Below, one piece after another: positions 1-6,311 of a stretch of DNA of 16,410 bases; position 1 is the stretch's first letter, and the number at the start of each line of letters is the position of its first letter. The position numbers were made by a program, and so were the translations under genes. The stretch comes from Ruminococcaceae bacterium UBA7147. GTDB lineage: Bacteria; Bacillota; Clostridia; Oscillospirales; Acutalibacteraceae. The stretch covers positions 4,646 through 21,055 of the forward strand of contig DKWR01000003.1 in the NCBI GenBank assembly GCA_002491825.1, given 5' to 3'. The notes below the pieces were generated by a model that saw only the letters and a list, made by a program, of their open reading frames with translations, did not search any database and was not told the origin of the DNA.

Positions 1-20
1 CAAACTCATCTAAATTATCG

Positions 21-49
21 TTTAGCGTACTAAAATAGATAAATATGAT
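21..49 (+). promoter_or_regulatory. Possible sigma-A-type promoter for the two-component operon
   Basis: A TATGAT hexamer at 44-49 makes a good -10 element. The hexamer 17 bases upstream, TTTAGC at 21-26, matches the -35 consensus at only three of six positions. Initiation would fall near 56, leaving a leader of about 20 bases that contains the GGGGTGA ribosome binding site at 64-70 for the response regulator start at 77. The call rests on hexamer match and position only. The true promoter could also lie before the window. Confidence 0.3.
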
Positions 50-76
50 AAATTAAGCACAGCAAGGGGTGACATA

Positions 77-742
77 ATGACTAAAATACTTATTGTTGAG
101 GACGAGGAGCATATTTCAAGGCTTATTGCAATGGCGCTTGCATCTCTCGGATATATTTGTGAAACGGCAAATGACGGCGAAAAGGGTGCGGATATGATTG
201 AGCAGAACAGGTATGATTTGATTTTGCTTGACGTAATGCTTCCCCGAATTGACGGCTTTGAGCTTATTGAATACATTGAAAATTACAACACGCCCGTAAT
301 TTTTATCACAGCAAAAAACAGCGTTGCCGACAAGGTCAGAGGACTAAAGCTCGGCGCAGACGATTACATAACAAAGCCGTTTGACGTTGCAGAGTTGCAG
401 GCAAGGGTTGAAACGGTACTTCGCAGGTATAACAAGGCTTCGCTTCTTATTAAATCTGGCGACATCACCATTGACACAAATTCGAGAATTGTAAGGAAAA
501 ACGGTGAGGCTGTGGAGCTTACACTAAAGGAATACGAGCTTTTGCTGTTGTTTGTAAAGAATAAAAACATTGCGCTTTACCGTGAAACAATTTACGAGCA
601 GGTGTGGCACGAGCCGTATATGGGCGACACGAGAACGGTTGATTTGCATATTCAGCGTTTGAGGAAAAAGCTTGGAATCAAGGACAGAATACAGTCGGTG
701 TACAAGGTCGGGTACAGATACATTGAGGAGGAAAAGGCTTGA
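77..742 (+). CDS. OmpR/PhoB-family response regulator
   Basis: This is a 221-residue cytoplasmic DNA-binding response regulator of usual family length. The receiver domain spans about residues 1-118. It shows the acidic pair E8/D9, the phosphoacceptor D52 in LLLDVMLP, T78 in the FITAKN segment and K100 in the YITKPFD segment, so every residue of the phosphorylation switch is present. The C-terminal winged-helix domain, about residues 125-218, shows LTLKEYELL, a DTRTVDLHIQRLRKKL recognition helix region and VYKVGYRY at the end. The ATG start has GGGGTGA at 64-70. Its stop overlaps the TTG start of the next gene, so it is cotranscribed and coupled to its cognate kinase. Because that kinase is broken, the regulator may be unphosphorylated by its partner or driven by other donors. 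The target genes cannot be read from sequence; the membrane protein at 2150-2884 is a neighbour candidate. Confidence 0.95.
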   Translation: MTKILIVEDEEHISRLIAMALASLGYICETANDGEKGADMIEQNRYDLILLDVMLPRIDGFELIEYIENYNTPVIFITAKNSVADKVRGLKLGADDYITKPFDVAELQARVETVLRRYNKASLLIKSGDITIDTNSRIVRKNGEAVELTLKEYELLLLFVKNKNIALYRETIYEQVWHEPYMGDTRTVDLHIQRLRKKLGIKDRIQSVYKVGYRYIEEEKA

Positions 743-2160
743 AATTTGCGTGGAAGATATTTTTCGTTTCATTTATTATGATAATCGTTTCCTTCGGCGT
801 GGGCGGATTTCTGCTGATAAATGCTGTGTTTACAAGCACTCTTGAGGAAAAGACAAGCACCCTTACCGACAACAACAGCTACATAACGCTCTCGCTGTAT
901 GCAACCTGTGCAAACGCCGACACAATGGGCTACGGGGAAAGCTCCGTTGACTATATTATAAATAACTTCTTACAGCAGGTTTCGGGCAGCTCTGCCGATA
1001 CAAAGGTGAAAATCGGCAATGCAAAACAGCTTACGGAGTTTGACGACATTACGTTTATTACGAAAATTGAAAAGGGTATGCACTCCCACCGAATTGTGCA
1101 GAGTAAGGGCAGGCACTATTTTCAGGCGGTAAGTCATATTCTGGTTTCCAACCGTGATTTGTATGTTGAAACGCTTACCGACATAAGCGAGATATATTCA
1201 AGCCGTGACAGCTACTGCGGAATTTTCAGAATTATTCTATTAATTGTTGCAATGGTTTCTTCGCTTGTGCTTGTGATTTTCTCAAAATTCCTGACAAGAC
1301 CGCTTGTTAAGCTTTCGGATGCGGCAAGAGAAATTGCAGAGGGGAATTTTTCAGAGCGTGTTGAAACGTCAGGTACGGGAGAAGTAAAAGAGCTTTCGGA
1401 GAGCTTTAACACAATGGCTGAAAATATTGAAAGCTACACTGACAAGCTTAAAAAAGCGGCTCGGGACAGGGACGACTTTGTCGCAAACTTTACGCACGAA
1501 TTAAAAACTCCGCTGACCTCGGTCATAGGCTATGCCGATATGCTGCGCACCTATGAGCTTGACGCTGACAAACGCAGAGAATGCGCCGACTACATTTACA
1601 GAGAGGGCAAAAGGCTTGAAAAGCTGTCGGCAAATCTTCTTGAAATTATAGTTATGGAAAACAGCGACATAAAATGTGCTGATATTAACACCGAGCATTT
1701 GTTTAAAGAATTAAGGGGCAGTGTTGCGTTCTTGCTTAGAAAATACGGCATAAAGCTTCATATAAAATATGAAAAAACACTCATATTTGCAGAGCCGTCA
1801 CTGCTGAAAACACTTCTGTACAACCTGATTGACAATGCCTGCAAGGCATCGCAAAAAGGACAGGAGGTTACACTACTCGGAAAAACTGACGGTGAAAGAT
1901 ACTGCTTTTCACTTTCCGACTGCGGCAGGGGCATACCGAAGGACGAGCTTGAAAAAATCACACAGCCGTTTTATATGGTTGACAAATCACGTTCATGAAA
2001 AATGGGCGGTGCCGGGCTCGGCCTTGCGCTTTGCAACGAAATTGCACGTCTGCACGGCTCGGTGCTGACTATTGAAAGTGAAGAAAATGTCGGCACAACG
2101 GTACAATTTGACGTTGCGGTTTCGACAGCCGAAAAGGAGGACGAAAGCATTGAAAACTAA
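739..2160 (+). pseudogene. Sensor histidine kinase interrupted by an in-frame TGA
   Basis: This is the partner kinase of the upstream regulator. It starts at TTG 739, overlapping the regulator stop, with GAGGAGGA at 725-732. Visible parts are a first membrane helix (about residues 7-30), an extracytoplasmic sensor region (about 31-158), a second helix (161-182), a HAMP linker (about 183-235), the HisKA box with H253 in FTHELKTPL, the N box NLIDNACKAS (N362/N366) and the G1 box DCGRGIP (394-400). After VDKSRS, codon 420 is TGA (1996-1998). The same frame then continues for 53 codons, beginning KMGGAGLGLAL, the G2 box, and ends at TAA 2158-2160. Homologous kinases normally have arginine at this position, so CGA or AGA to TGA is the likely change. 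The truncated 419-residue product would lack the G2 box needed to close the ATP lid and is probably inactive unless the stop is read through. A sequencing error is also possible. Confidence 0.85.
1996..1998 (+). other. Premature TGA codon inside the kinase ATPase domain
   Basis: The triplet TGA interrupts an otherwise open frame from 739 to 2160. Coding similarity to the histidine kinase family is unbroken on both sides in the same frame, so this is a nonsense codon and not a frameshift. TGA is a normal terminator for many other genes here, such as those ending at 742, 11449, 12590 and 14512, which argues against a reassigned code. An ATG at 2002 could in principle restart translation of a 52-residue tail, but it lacks a good ribosome binding site. 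Confidence 0.85.
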
Positions 2161-2884
2161 AATAAAATACGCTTTATGCACCTTGCTTTCGGTTGTAATT
2201 ACCTTTTCAATTGTAGCGTTGCCGTACTTTTATTACAGCGTGAACGATTCAAAGAAAACCGAGGCAACGCCCGAAAAGCTGGCAATTAATACAGATACAG
2301 GAAGTACGACTTCGATTAAACAGCCTTATGATTTGATACAATCGGGAAATGCAATCTGGATTAACGACAACGAGGATATATCGGATTTTACTCTGCTTCA
2401 GCTTGTTTACGGAGCTTTACAGCCGCTTAAGCAGGAACTTAAGGAGTCCGATTACGCAGTTTCGGCAATTGATTTGCTTATGAATGACAGCGGAAAAAAG
2501 CCTGCTCTTTATGAAACGACTATAGTCAGCGGTGCTGTTGACGGAGTTCCGGTTTCGGCAAGGCTTATGAATGTTGTATTTTACGGCAGTGATTTTACCG
2601 AGGCTCAGGTAGTGTTTGACCGCAAAACCGACAAGGTTTATCAGCTGAATATTCTGTCAAACGGCGACATACCGTATTATGATTACAATAGCGACTGGGA
2701 TGTACTTTTGCCCGATATTGTAAACGGTCTGAACGATTATTGCGGCTTGGACGTGAACAATATCAGTTCTTCGCTGCATATCACTATACAGCCCGATTAC
2801 TTTGCATTTAATGTTTTAGGTGTTGATTATTATGAAATGCGAAATATTAAAAGCGATTTTGGTGATGTTACGACAGAGGAATAA
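2150..2884 (+). CDS. Membrane-anchored protein of unknown function, third gene of the two-component operon
   Basis: I do not recognise a named family. The best start is TTG 2150, preceded by AAAAGGAGG at 2132-2140, giving 244 residues; an ATG further upstream would lie inside the kinase tail and lacks such a site. The N terminus is basic (MKTKIKY) followed by a hydrophobic helix at about residues 8-28, a signal anchor or uncleaved signal peptide with no lipobox cysteine. The rest is soluble, acidic and rich in aromatic residues, so the bulk probably lies outside the membrane. It overlaps the 3' end of the kinase frame by 11 bases and so belongs to the same transcript. Membrane proteins in this operon position sometimes modulate the kinase (YycH/YycI are an example), but no such homology is visible and the role is unassigned. 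Confidence 0.75.
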   Translation: MKTKIKYALCTLLSVVITFSIVALPYFYYSVNDSKKTEATPEKLAINTDTGSTTSIKQPYDLIQSGNAIWINDNEDISDFTLLQLVYGALQPLKQELKESDYAVSAIDLLMNDSGKKPALYETTIVSGAVDGVPVSARLMNVVFYGSDFTEAQVVFDRKTDKVYQLNILSNGDIPYYDYNSDWDVLLPDIVNGLNDYCGLDVNNISSSLHITIQPDYFAFNVLGVDYYEMRNIKSDFGDVTTEE

Positions 2885-2886
2885 AA

Positions 2887-2922
2887 TTAATTCGGAATTC
2901 GTAATGCGTAATTCGGAATTAA
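2887..2922. repeat. Short AT-rich inverted repeat in intergenic DNA
   Basis: Two 13-base arms at 2887-2899 and 2910-2922 match as inverted repeats at 12 of 13 positions and also share the direct 11-mer AATTCGGAATT. A 10-base spacer separates them. The element lies just after the stop of the membrane protein. There is no T tract after it, so it is not a good intrinsic terminator. It resembles the degenerate low-complexity palindromes found between genes in some Clostridia genomes, which is an inference from general appearance. Confidence 0.5.
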
Positions 2923-2983
2923 TCGCCGACATATATAACGGACTGAAAAGATACAATTAATATACAACTTTGAATGAAATGTG

Positions 2984-3032
2984 AAACAAGCCTTCCGTAT
3001 AATTGAGATACACAATTTACGGAGGCTTGTTT
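2984..3032 (+). promoter_or_regulatory. Long inverted repeat overlapping a -10-like hexamer and the ribosome binding site of the FemAB gene
   Basis: The left arm 2984-2999 pairs with the right arm 3018-3032 (15 pairs, one bulged T), and an inner AATTG/CAATT stem at 3001-3005 and 3013-3017 leaves a 7-base loop. The right arm contains the GGAGG at 3021-3025 that serves the ATG at 3034. TATAAT occurs at 2998-3003, but the best-spaced -35 candidate (2975-2980) is poor. Two readings fit. If transcription begins upstream, the RNA hairpin hides the ribosome binding site. If TATAAT is the real -10, the transcript starts inside the loop and the repeat acts as DNA, for example as an operator. No T run follows, so it is not a normal terminator. 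Confidence 0.55.
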
Positions 3033-3033
3033 T

Positions 3034-4041
3034 ATGGATATGAATGAATACGAGCGTTTCTGCTCGGAGAATATAAACGGAAGCTTTACGCAGTCGTCCT
3101 GCTGGACAAGGGTTAAGGATAACTGGAGCAGTGAATATATAGTTGCAAGGGACAAAAACGGAAATACGATAGGCACAATGCTGATTTTAGTAAAGAAAAT
3201 TCCGTTTCTTAAAACCTCTATGCTTTATGCACCGAGAGGTCCTGTCTGTGACTTTCACGACAGAAATGTGCTCAAGCTGATTTTTGAACAGGTAAAGCTG
3301 ATTGCAAAAAAACACAAGGCGTATACACTAAAAATTGACCCGCTGATTGACGAAAACGACTTTGAGGCTATTGCAAATCTAAAATCGCTCGGTTTTGTCT
3401 ATCACGGCGAAAAGGTCGGCTATGATAATATTCAGTGCAGGGAAAACTACAGAATTGAGCTTAACGGCAGAACGGCAGAGGAGGTTTTTCAGTCGTTTAA
3501 GCCGAAGTGGAGGTACAACATCAGGCTTGCCGAAAGAAAGGGCGTTCAATGTAAATTCTGCGGCAAGGAGGGACTTGACGATTTTGACAGGCTTATGAAG
3601 CAGACGTCACGTCGTGACGGCTTTGATATGAGGACAAAGGAGTATTTTGCAAAAATCCTTGATTCATTCGGGGACAGCGCAGGACTTTGTATGTGCTGTT
3701 ATGATGAGGTTCCGCTGTCGGGTGCGCTGTTTATTGACTATGCCGATACCGTAAGCTATGTTTACGGTTGTTCGTCCGACAATCTGCGCAATCTTATGCC
3801 TAATTATCTTATGCAGTGGAATTTGATAAGGTATGCCGCCGACAGGGGCAGACGAGTGTATGACTTTTGCGGTGTGCCGTACTGGTATGACGAAACACAC
3901 CGCAATTACGGAGTGTACAGATTCAAACAAGGGTTTAACGGAGAGGTCAGAACGTGGGCAGGCGAGTTTGACTATACTTTTAAATCTGCAACAAATTTCT
4001 GTGCCGATTTGATGTTGAAAGCACGAAAGCTATTGTTGTAA
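3034..4041 (+). CDS. FemAB-family peptidoglycan bridge aminoacyltransferase
   Basis: This 335-residue protein belongs to the FemA/FemB/FemX family, which transfers amino acids from aminoacyl-tRNA to the stem-peptide side chain of lipid II on the cytoplasmic face of the membrane, building interpeptide bridges. Family landmarks are the YAPRGP motif at residues 65-70, the FKPKWRYNIRLAERKG segment near 150-165, the YVYGCSSDNLRNLMPNY stretch that binds substrate in the second GNAT-like domain, the VYDFCGVP motif, and a GVYRFKQGFNG segment near the end. Length is close to single-addition FemX/MurM-type enzymes. It lacks an obvious long coiled-coil arm. ATG 3034 is set by GGAGG at 3021-3025. It is separated from the upstream operon by 149 bases with two inverted repeats, so it is probably a single-gene unit. 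Which amino acid it adds cannot be read from sequence. Confidence 0.9.
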   Translation: MDMNEYERFCSENINGSFTQSSCWTRVKDNWSSEYIVARDKNGNTIGTMLILVKKIPFLKTSMLYAPRGPVCDFHDRNVLKLIFEQVKLIAKKHKAYTLKIDPLIDENDFEAIANLKSLGFVYHGEKVGYDNIQCRENYRIELNGRTAEEVFQSFKPKWRYNIRLAERKGVQCKFCGKEGLDDFDRLMKQTSRRDGFDMRTKEYFAKILDSFGDSAGLCMCCYDEVPLSGALFIDYADTVSYVYGCSSDNLRNLMPNYLMQWNLIRYAADRGRRVYDFCGVPYWYDETHRNYGVYRFKQGFNGEVRTWAGEFDYTFKSATNFCADLMLKARKLLL

Positions 4042-5436
4042 TCACCTGCTCCTTACACGAACAATTTTGCGGAGAAATTCGCCTGCGTTGAACGGAATGA
4101 GCGGATAAAGGTAGCTTTTGCCCGAGAGCGTTCTGTTAAAGCAGATTAGCAGAAGATTGATTACAAACGCCGCAACAAAGCCCCATATATTGAAAAGATA
4201 CGTCAGCACAAGCAACAGCACACGGCAGAATTTAAGGCTGTAGCCAAGCTCGTAGTTCGGCTGTGTGTAGTTTGCAACCGTTACGAGAGCCATATAGAGT
4301 ATTGCTTCCATACACACCCACCCCGACTCTACGGCAAATTCGCTTAACGCAATTGCGCCGATAATGCTTAAAGGCGTTGTAAGTGAGTTCGGCGTGTTGA
4401 GTGCGGCAAGGCGCAAGCCGTCAATGCCGATTTCCATTAATATCAACTGCCAGAAAACAGGTACGTTCTGCACCTTATCAAGCAGGATAAATTTCAGAAA
4501 ATCGGGGCATAGCTGTGGATTCTGCAACGCAAGCAACCACAGGGGTGTTATGAAAACCGACAGAATTGTTATAAAATATCGTGACAGCTTGAGGTATGTT
4601 CCCACGACGGGCGAAAAGTAATAATCGTCTGCCTCTTCAAGCACGTCAAAAATCGAGGTCGGCATAACCAGAGCCGAGGGTGCGTTGTCAACGAGGATTA
4701 CAATGTTGCCCTCAAGTACGGCTGATGCGGCGGTGTCGGGACGTTCGGTTTGCTTTACCTTCGGAAACGGATTGTACCACACTCGCTTGTAAAGCGCTTC
4801 AATCAGGCTTTGCTGATTCATAGTAAGCGACGGCGTTTTTATTGAATTGAGCCTTTTTGTAAGCTCCTTTAGGAATTTTTTATCAACCTTTGATTCCATA
4901 TAAAGAATGGCTACGTCGGTTTGCGAACGACTTCCGATTTTAAAGGCTTGCACTGTTAAATCCGTGTCACGTATTCTGCGGCGGATAAGTGCGGTGTTCA
5001 AAATAAGCGTTTCAACAAAGCCGTCGTGACTGCCCCTGAGTACCTTGTCGTTGTCAGGTTCGCCTGTTTCACGCTGGGGATATGTTCGTGTGTCGAGCAG
5101 AATCGCCTTGTCAAAGCCCTCTACAATCAAAGCGGAAATTCCGCTTAATACATCGGTACAGATTTTCTTCACGTCGGAGGAAACTTCCACTTCAACATAG
5201 GGAACAGCACTTTTTGAAAAGTGCTCGGGAGAGCAAAAGTTTTCCTCTTTCAGATTTTTATAAAAATATTCGAGGATTTTTTCGGCTATATCGTCCTTTA
5301 AAAAGCCGTCAACAAAAAACATTGCGGCGTTTCTTCCGCCGATATACAGGTCACGCTCTACGAGGTCAAAGCTTTTGTCACTTCGCAGGGCGTTTTTTAT
5401 TTCCGTAAGGTTGTTTTTATAGCTTGAAGTAAGCAT
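4042..5436 (-). CDS. GerA-family spore germination protein (GerAA/SpoVAF type)
   Basis: This 464-residue protein matches the A subunit family of spore nutrient germinant receptors, located in the inner spore membrane. The soluble N-terminal half carries the family signature around residues 119-155 (YPQRETGEPDNDKVLRG, then DGF and ETLILN, then RRRIRD), the TDVAILYM strand (173-180), and the RVWYNPFPKVKQTERPD and VILVDNAPSALVMP motifs (218-259). The C-terminal half has about five membrane helices between residues 282 and 432. Length is slightly below the usual 480-500. The start is ATG 5436 (minus strand), with GGAGG at 5442-5446. No GerAB or GerAC gene adjoins it, so it is an orphan; orphan A-type proteins include SpoVAF, and the RGSHDGF and GSRSQTD variants may fit that branch. 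A GCATATT sequence (complement of 5500-5506) resembles a sigma-F/G -35 element, but no convincing -10 follows. It implies a spore former or a descendant of one. Confidence 0.9.
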   Translation of the reverse strand: MLTSSYKNNLTEIKNALRSDKSFDLVERDLYIGGRNAAMFFVDGFLKDDIAEKILEYFYKNLKEENFCSPEHFSKSAVPYVEVEVSSDVKKICTDVLSGISALIVEGFDKAILLDTRTYPQRETGEPDNDKVLRGSHDGFVETLILNTALIRRRIRDTDLTVQAFKIGSRSQTDVAILYMESKVDKKFLKELTKRLNSIKTPSLTMNQQSLIEALYKRVWYNPFPKVKQTERPDTAASAVLEGNIVILVDNAPSALVMPTSIFDVLEEADDYYFSPVVGTYLKLSRYFITILSVFITPLWLLALQNPQLCPDFLKFILLDKVQNVPVFWQLILMEIGIDGLRLAALNTPNSLTTPLSIIGAIALSEFAVESGWVCMEAILYMALVTVANYTQPNYELGYSLKFCRVLLLVLTYLFNIWGFVAAFVINLLLICFNRTLSGKSYLYPLIPFNAGEFLRKIVRVRSR

Positions 5437-5486
5437 TTTTACCTCCGATTTTCGAAAAAATTAAAAATATTTAAAATTATTTTTGG

Positions 5487-5515
5487 AAAATTGCATTAAA
5501 ATATGCAATTTTTTT
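5487..5515 (+). terminator. AT-rich hairpin followed by a T run (terminator-like)
   Basis: Bases 5487-5496 and 5503-5512 form a 10-bp stem with a 6-base loop, and the + strand continues in T residues interrupted once by A. The shape is that of an intrinsic terminator, but only two G:C pairs are present, and no + strand gene lies upstream that needs ending. It sits in the leader region of the minus-strand GerA gene and may instead be regulatory or incidental. The surrounding 5447-5600 is very AT-rich, and I see no gene in it. Confidence 0.3.
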
Positions 5516-5604
5516 ATTTTTTACAGGGGTAGTTGAGAGGCATAAATAAATTAACAATTACAGAAAGTTGATACTTGAAATATATAACAGTCAACTTTTG
5601 AGAT

Positions 5605-5768
5605 TTATCCAAGCCTTCCCTTGAGGGAAGGTGTCACAACGATTTATCGTTGTGACGGAAGGGTGGTAGGGGAGATGAACGTGAAAAATTCAGGAAAAGT
5701 TCATCTCCACCCCTCAGTCATTTTGCGAGCAAAATGACAGCTCCCCTCAAAAGGGGAGCCTTGGATAA
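5605..5768. mobile_element. MITE-like 164-bp inverted-repeat element
   Basis: The ends TTATCCAAG and CTTGGATAA are perfect inverted repeats. Homology between the two halves continues inward, through a central 10-bp stem at 5671-5680 and 5699-5708, to an 18-base loop, so the whole element can fold on itself. Each half carries two local hairpins: 5614-5631 and 5633-5656 on the left, 5717-5738 and 5740-5759 on the right. No ORF is present. TA dinucleotides at 5606-5607 and 5766-5767 could be a target duplication of the IS630/Tc1 kind. Small non-coding elements of this style are widespread in Ruminococcaceae-like genomes, and they need a transposase supplied elsewhere. It lies between the divergent GerA gene and the phage operon. 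Confidence 0.75.
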
Positions 5769-5815
5769 GCGGCAAAGTTTTGCAATTATCAATTGAATTT
5801 GCTCTCTCAAAAAAC

Positions 5816-5831
5816 GGAGGTGACAAAAATA
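5816..5831 (+). promoter_or_regulatory. Ribosome binding site facing an ATA start codon
   Basis: GGAGG at 5816-5820 is a consensus Shine-Dalgarno core. Eight bases later stands ATA at 5829-5831, in frame with the small terminase. The only standard starts in frame are TTG 5793 and 5799, which lack a ribosome binding site, and GTG 5820, whose first base is the last base of the Shine-Dalgarno core itself. The arrangement suggests that an ancestral ATG became ATA. Confidence 0.6.
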
Positions 5832-6311
5832 GAGAAAAAACTTACAAGCCGTGAGCGTGAATTTTGCAGTTGTTTTCTTAATACGGGCAGTTCCTCACTT
5901 GCGGCTCAGCGTGCAGGCTGGCTGAAAAATCCCGAGCAGGCAGGCGAAAAACTGCTTTGCAGAAAGGAGATTGCAGACGAGATTGAAGCCCTTGCACGTC
6001 AGCGTGAAAAGTCGCTTGCAAATATGGCGTCGGTCGGCTATCAACGGCTGGCTTTCGGCAATATTGCCGATGCGGTTTCACTGCTTTATATGGAAAATCC
6101 GTCACGTGCCGATTTGAGCGAAATGGATTTATTCCTTGTTTCGGAGATTAAAAGACCGAAGGACGGCTCAATGGAAATCAAGTTTTTCGACAGGCTCAAG
6201 GCTCTTGAAAAGCTTGAAAGCAAGCAGGAGGAAGAAAACGGCGTGCAGAGTCTTTTTGACGCAATAGACGAGGGCGCAAAGTCTGTGGGAAGTGATAAGG
6301 CTGAAGATTAA
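5829..6311 (+). CDS. Phage terminase small subunit
   Basis: Recognition subunit of the DNA packaging motor: it binds phage or host DNA and hands it to the large terminase. From the Shine-Dalgarno-supported ATA at 5829 the product is 160 residues, normal for the Terminase_2 family. Family features are the N-terminal LTSREREFCSCFLNTG helix, SLAAQRAGW (the recognition helix of the helix-turn-helix), KLLCRKEIADEIEAL, and a central LAFGNIADAVSLL segment like the linker of PBSX-type small terminases. The C terminus is charged and helical. Its stop lies 20 bases inside the large terminase gene, so the two are coupled. No standard start codon is well placed, so initiation may be weak; TTG 5793 or GTG 5820 are alternatives that would add 12 or 3 residues. 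Confidence 0.85.
   Translation: MEKKLTSREREFCSCFLNTGSSSLAAQRAGWLKNPEQAGEKLLCRKEIADEIEALARQREKSLANMASVGYQRLAFGNIADAVSLLYMENPSRADLSEMDLFLVSEIKRPKDGSMEIKFFDRLKALEKLESKQEEENGVQSLFDAIDEGAKSVGSDKAED

Noticed and set aside
1996..1998. TGA as selenocysteine or as a reassigned sense codon
   Set aside because: Relatives have arginine here rather than cysteine. No obvious SECIS-like hairpin was identified directly after it. Many other genes in the window end in TGA, so the code is standard.
1829..2068. A + strand ORF overlapping the kinase 3' region in another frame, which might suggest a frameshift rather than a stop
   Set aside because: The kinase-like sequence on both sides of the TGA is in the same frame, and this ORF's translation has no kinase features, so it is a shadow.
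2072..2149. ATG 2072 as the start of the membrane protein
   Set aside because: It would overlap the kinase G2 region for 89 bases and destroy the N-terminal signal-anchor pattern. TTG 2150 has a strong AAAAGGAGG and a proper basic-then-hydrophobic N terminus.
5533..5588. Promoter for the phage operon (TTGATA at 5568, TATAAC at 5583, and other pairs)
   Set aside because: None of the hexamer pairs has 16-18 base spacing with acceptable matches on both sides, so I make no call.
5605..5768. Repeated hairpins read as a CRISPR array or a phage attachment site
   Set aside because: There are no equal-length direct repeats with spacers, and the symmetry is inverted about one centre. No second copy or integrase is seen, so a MITE-like element fits better.
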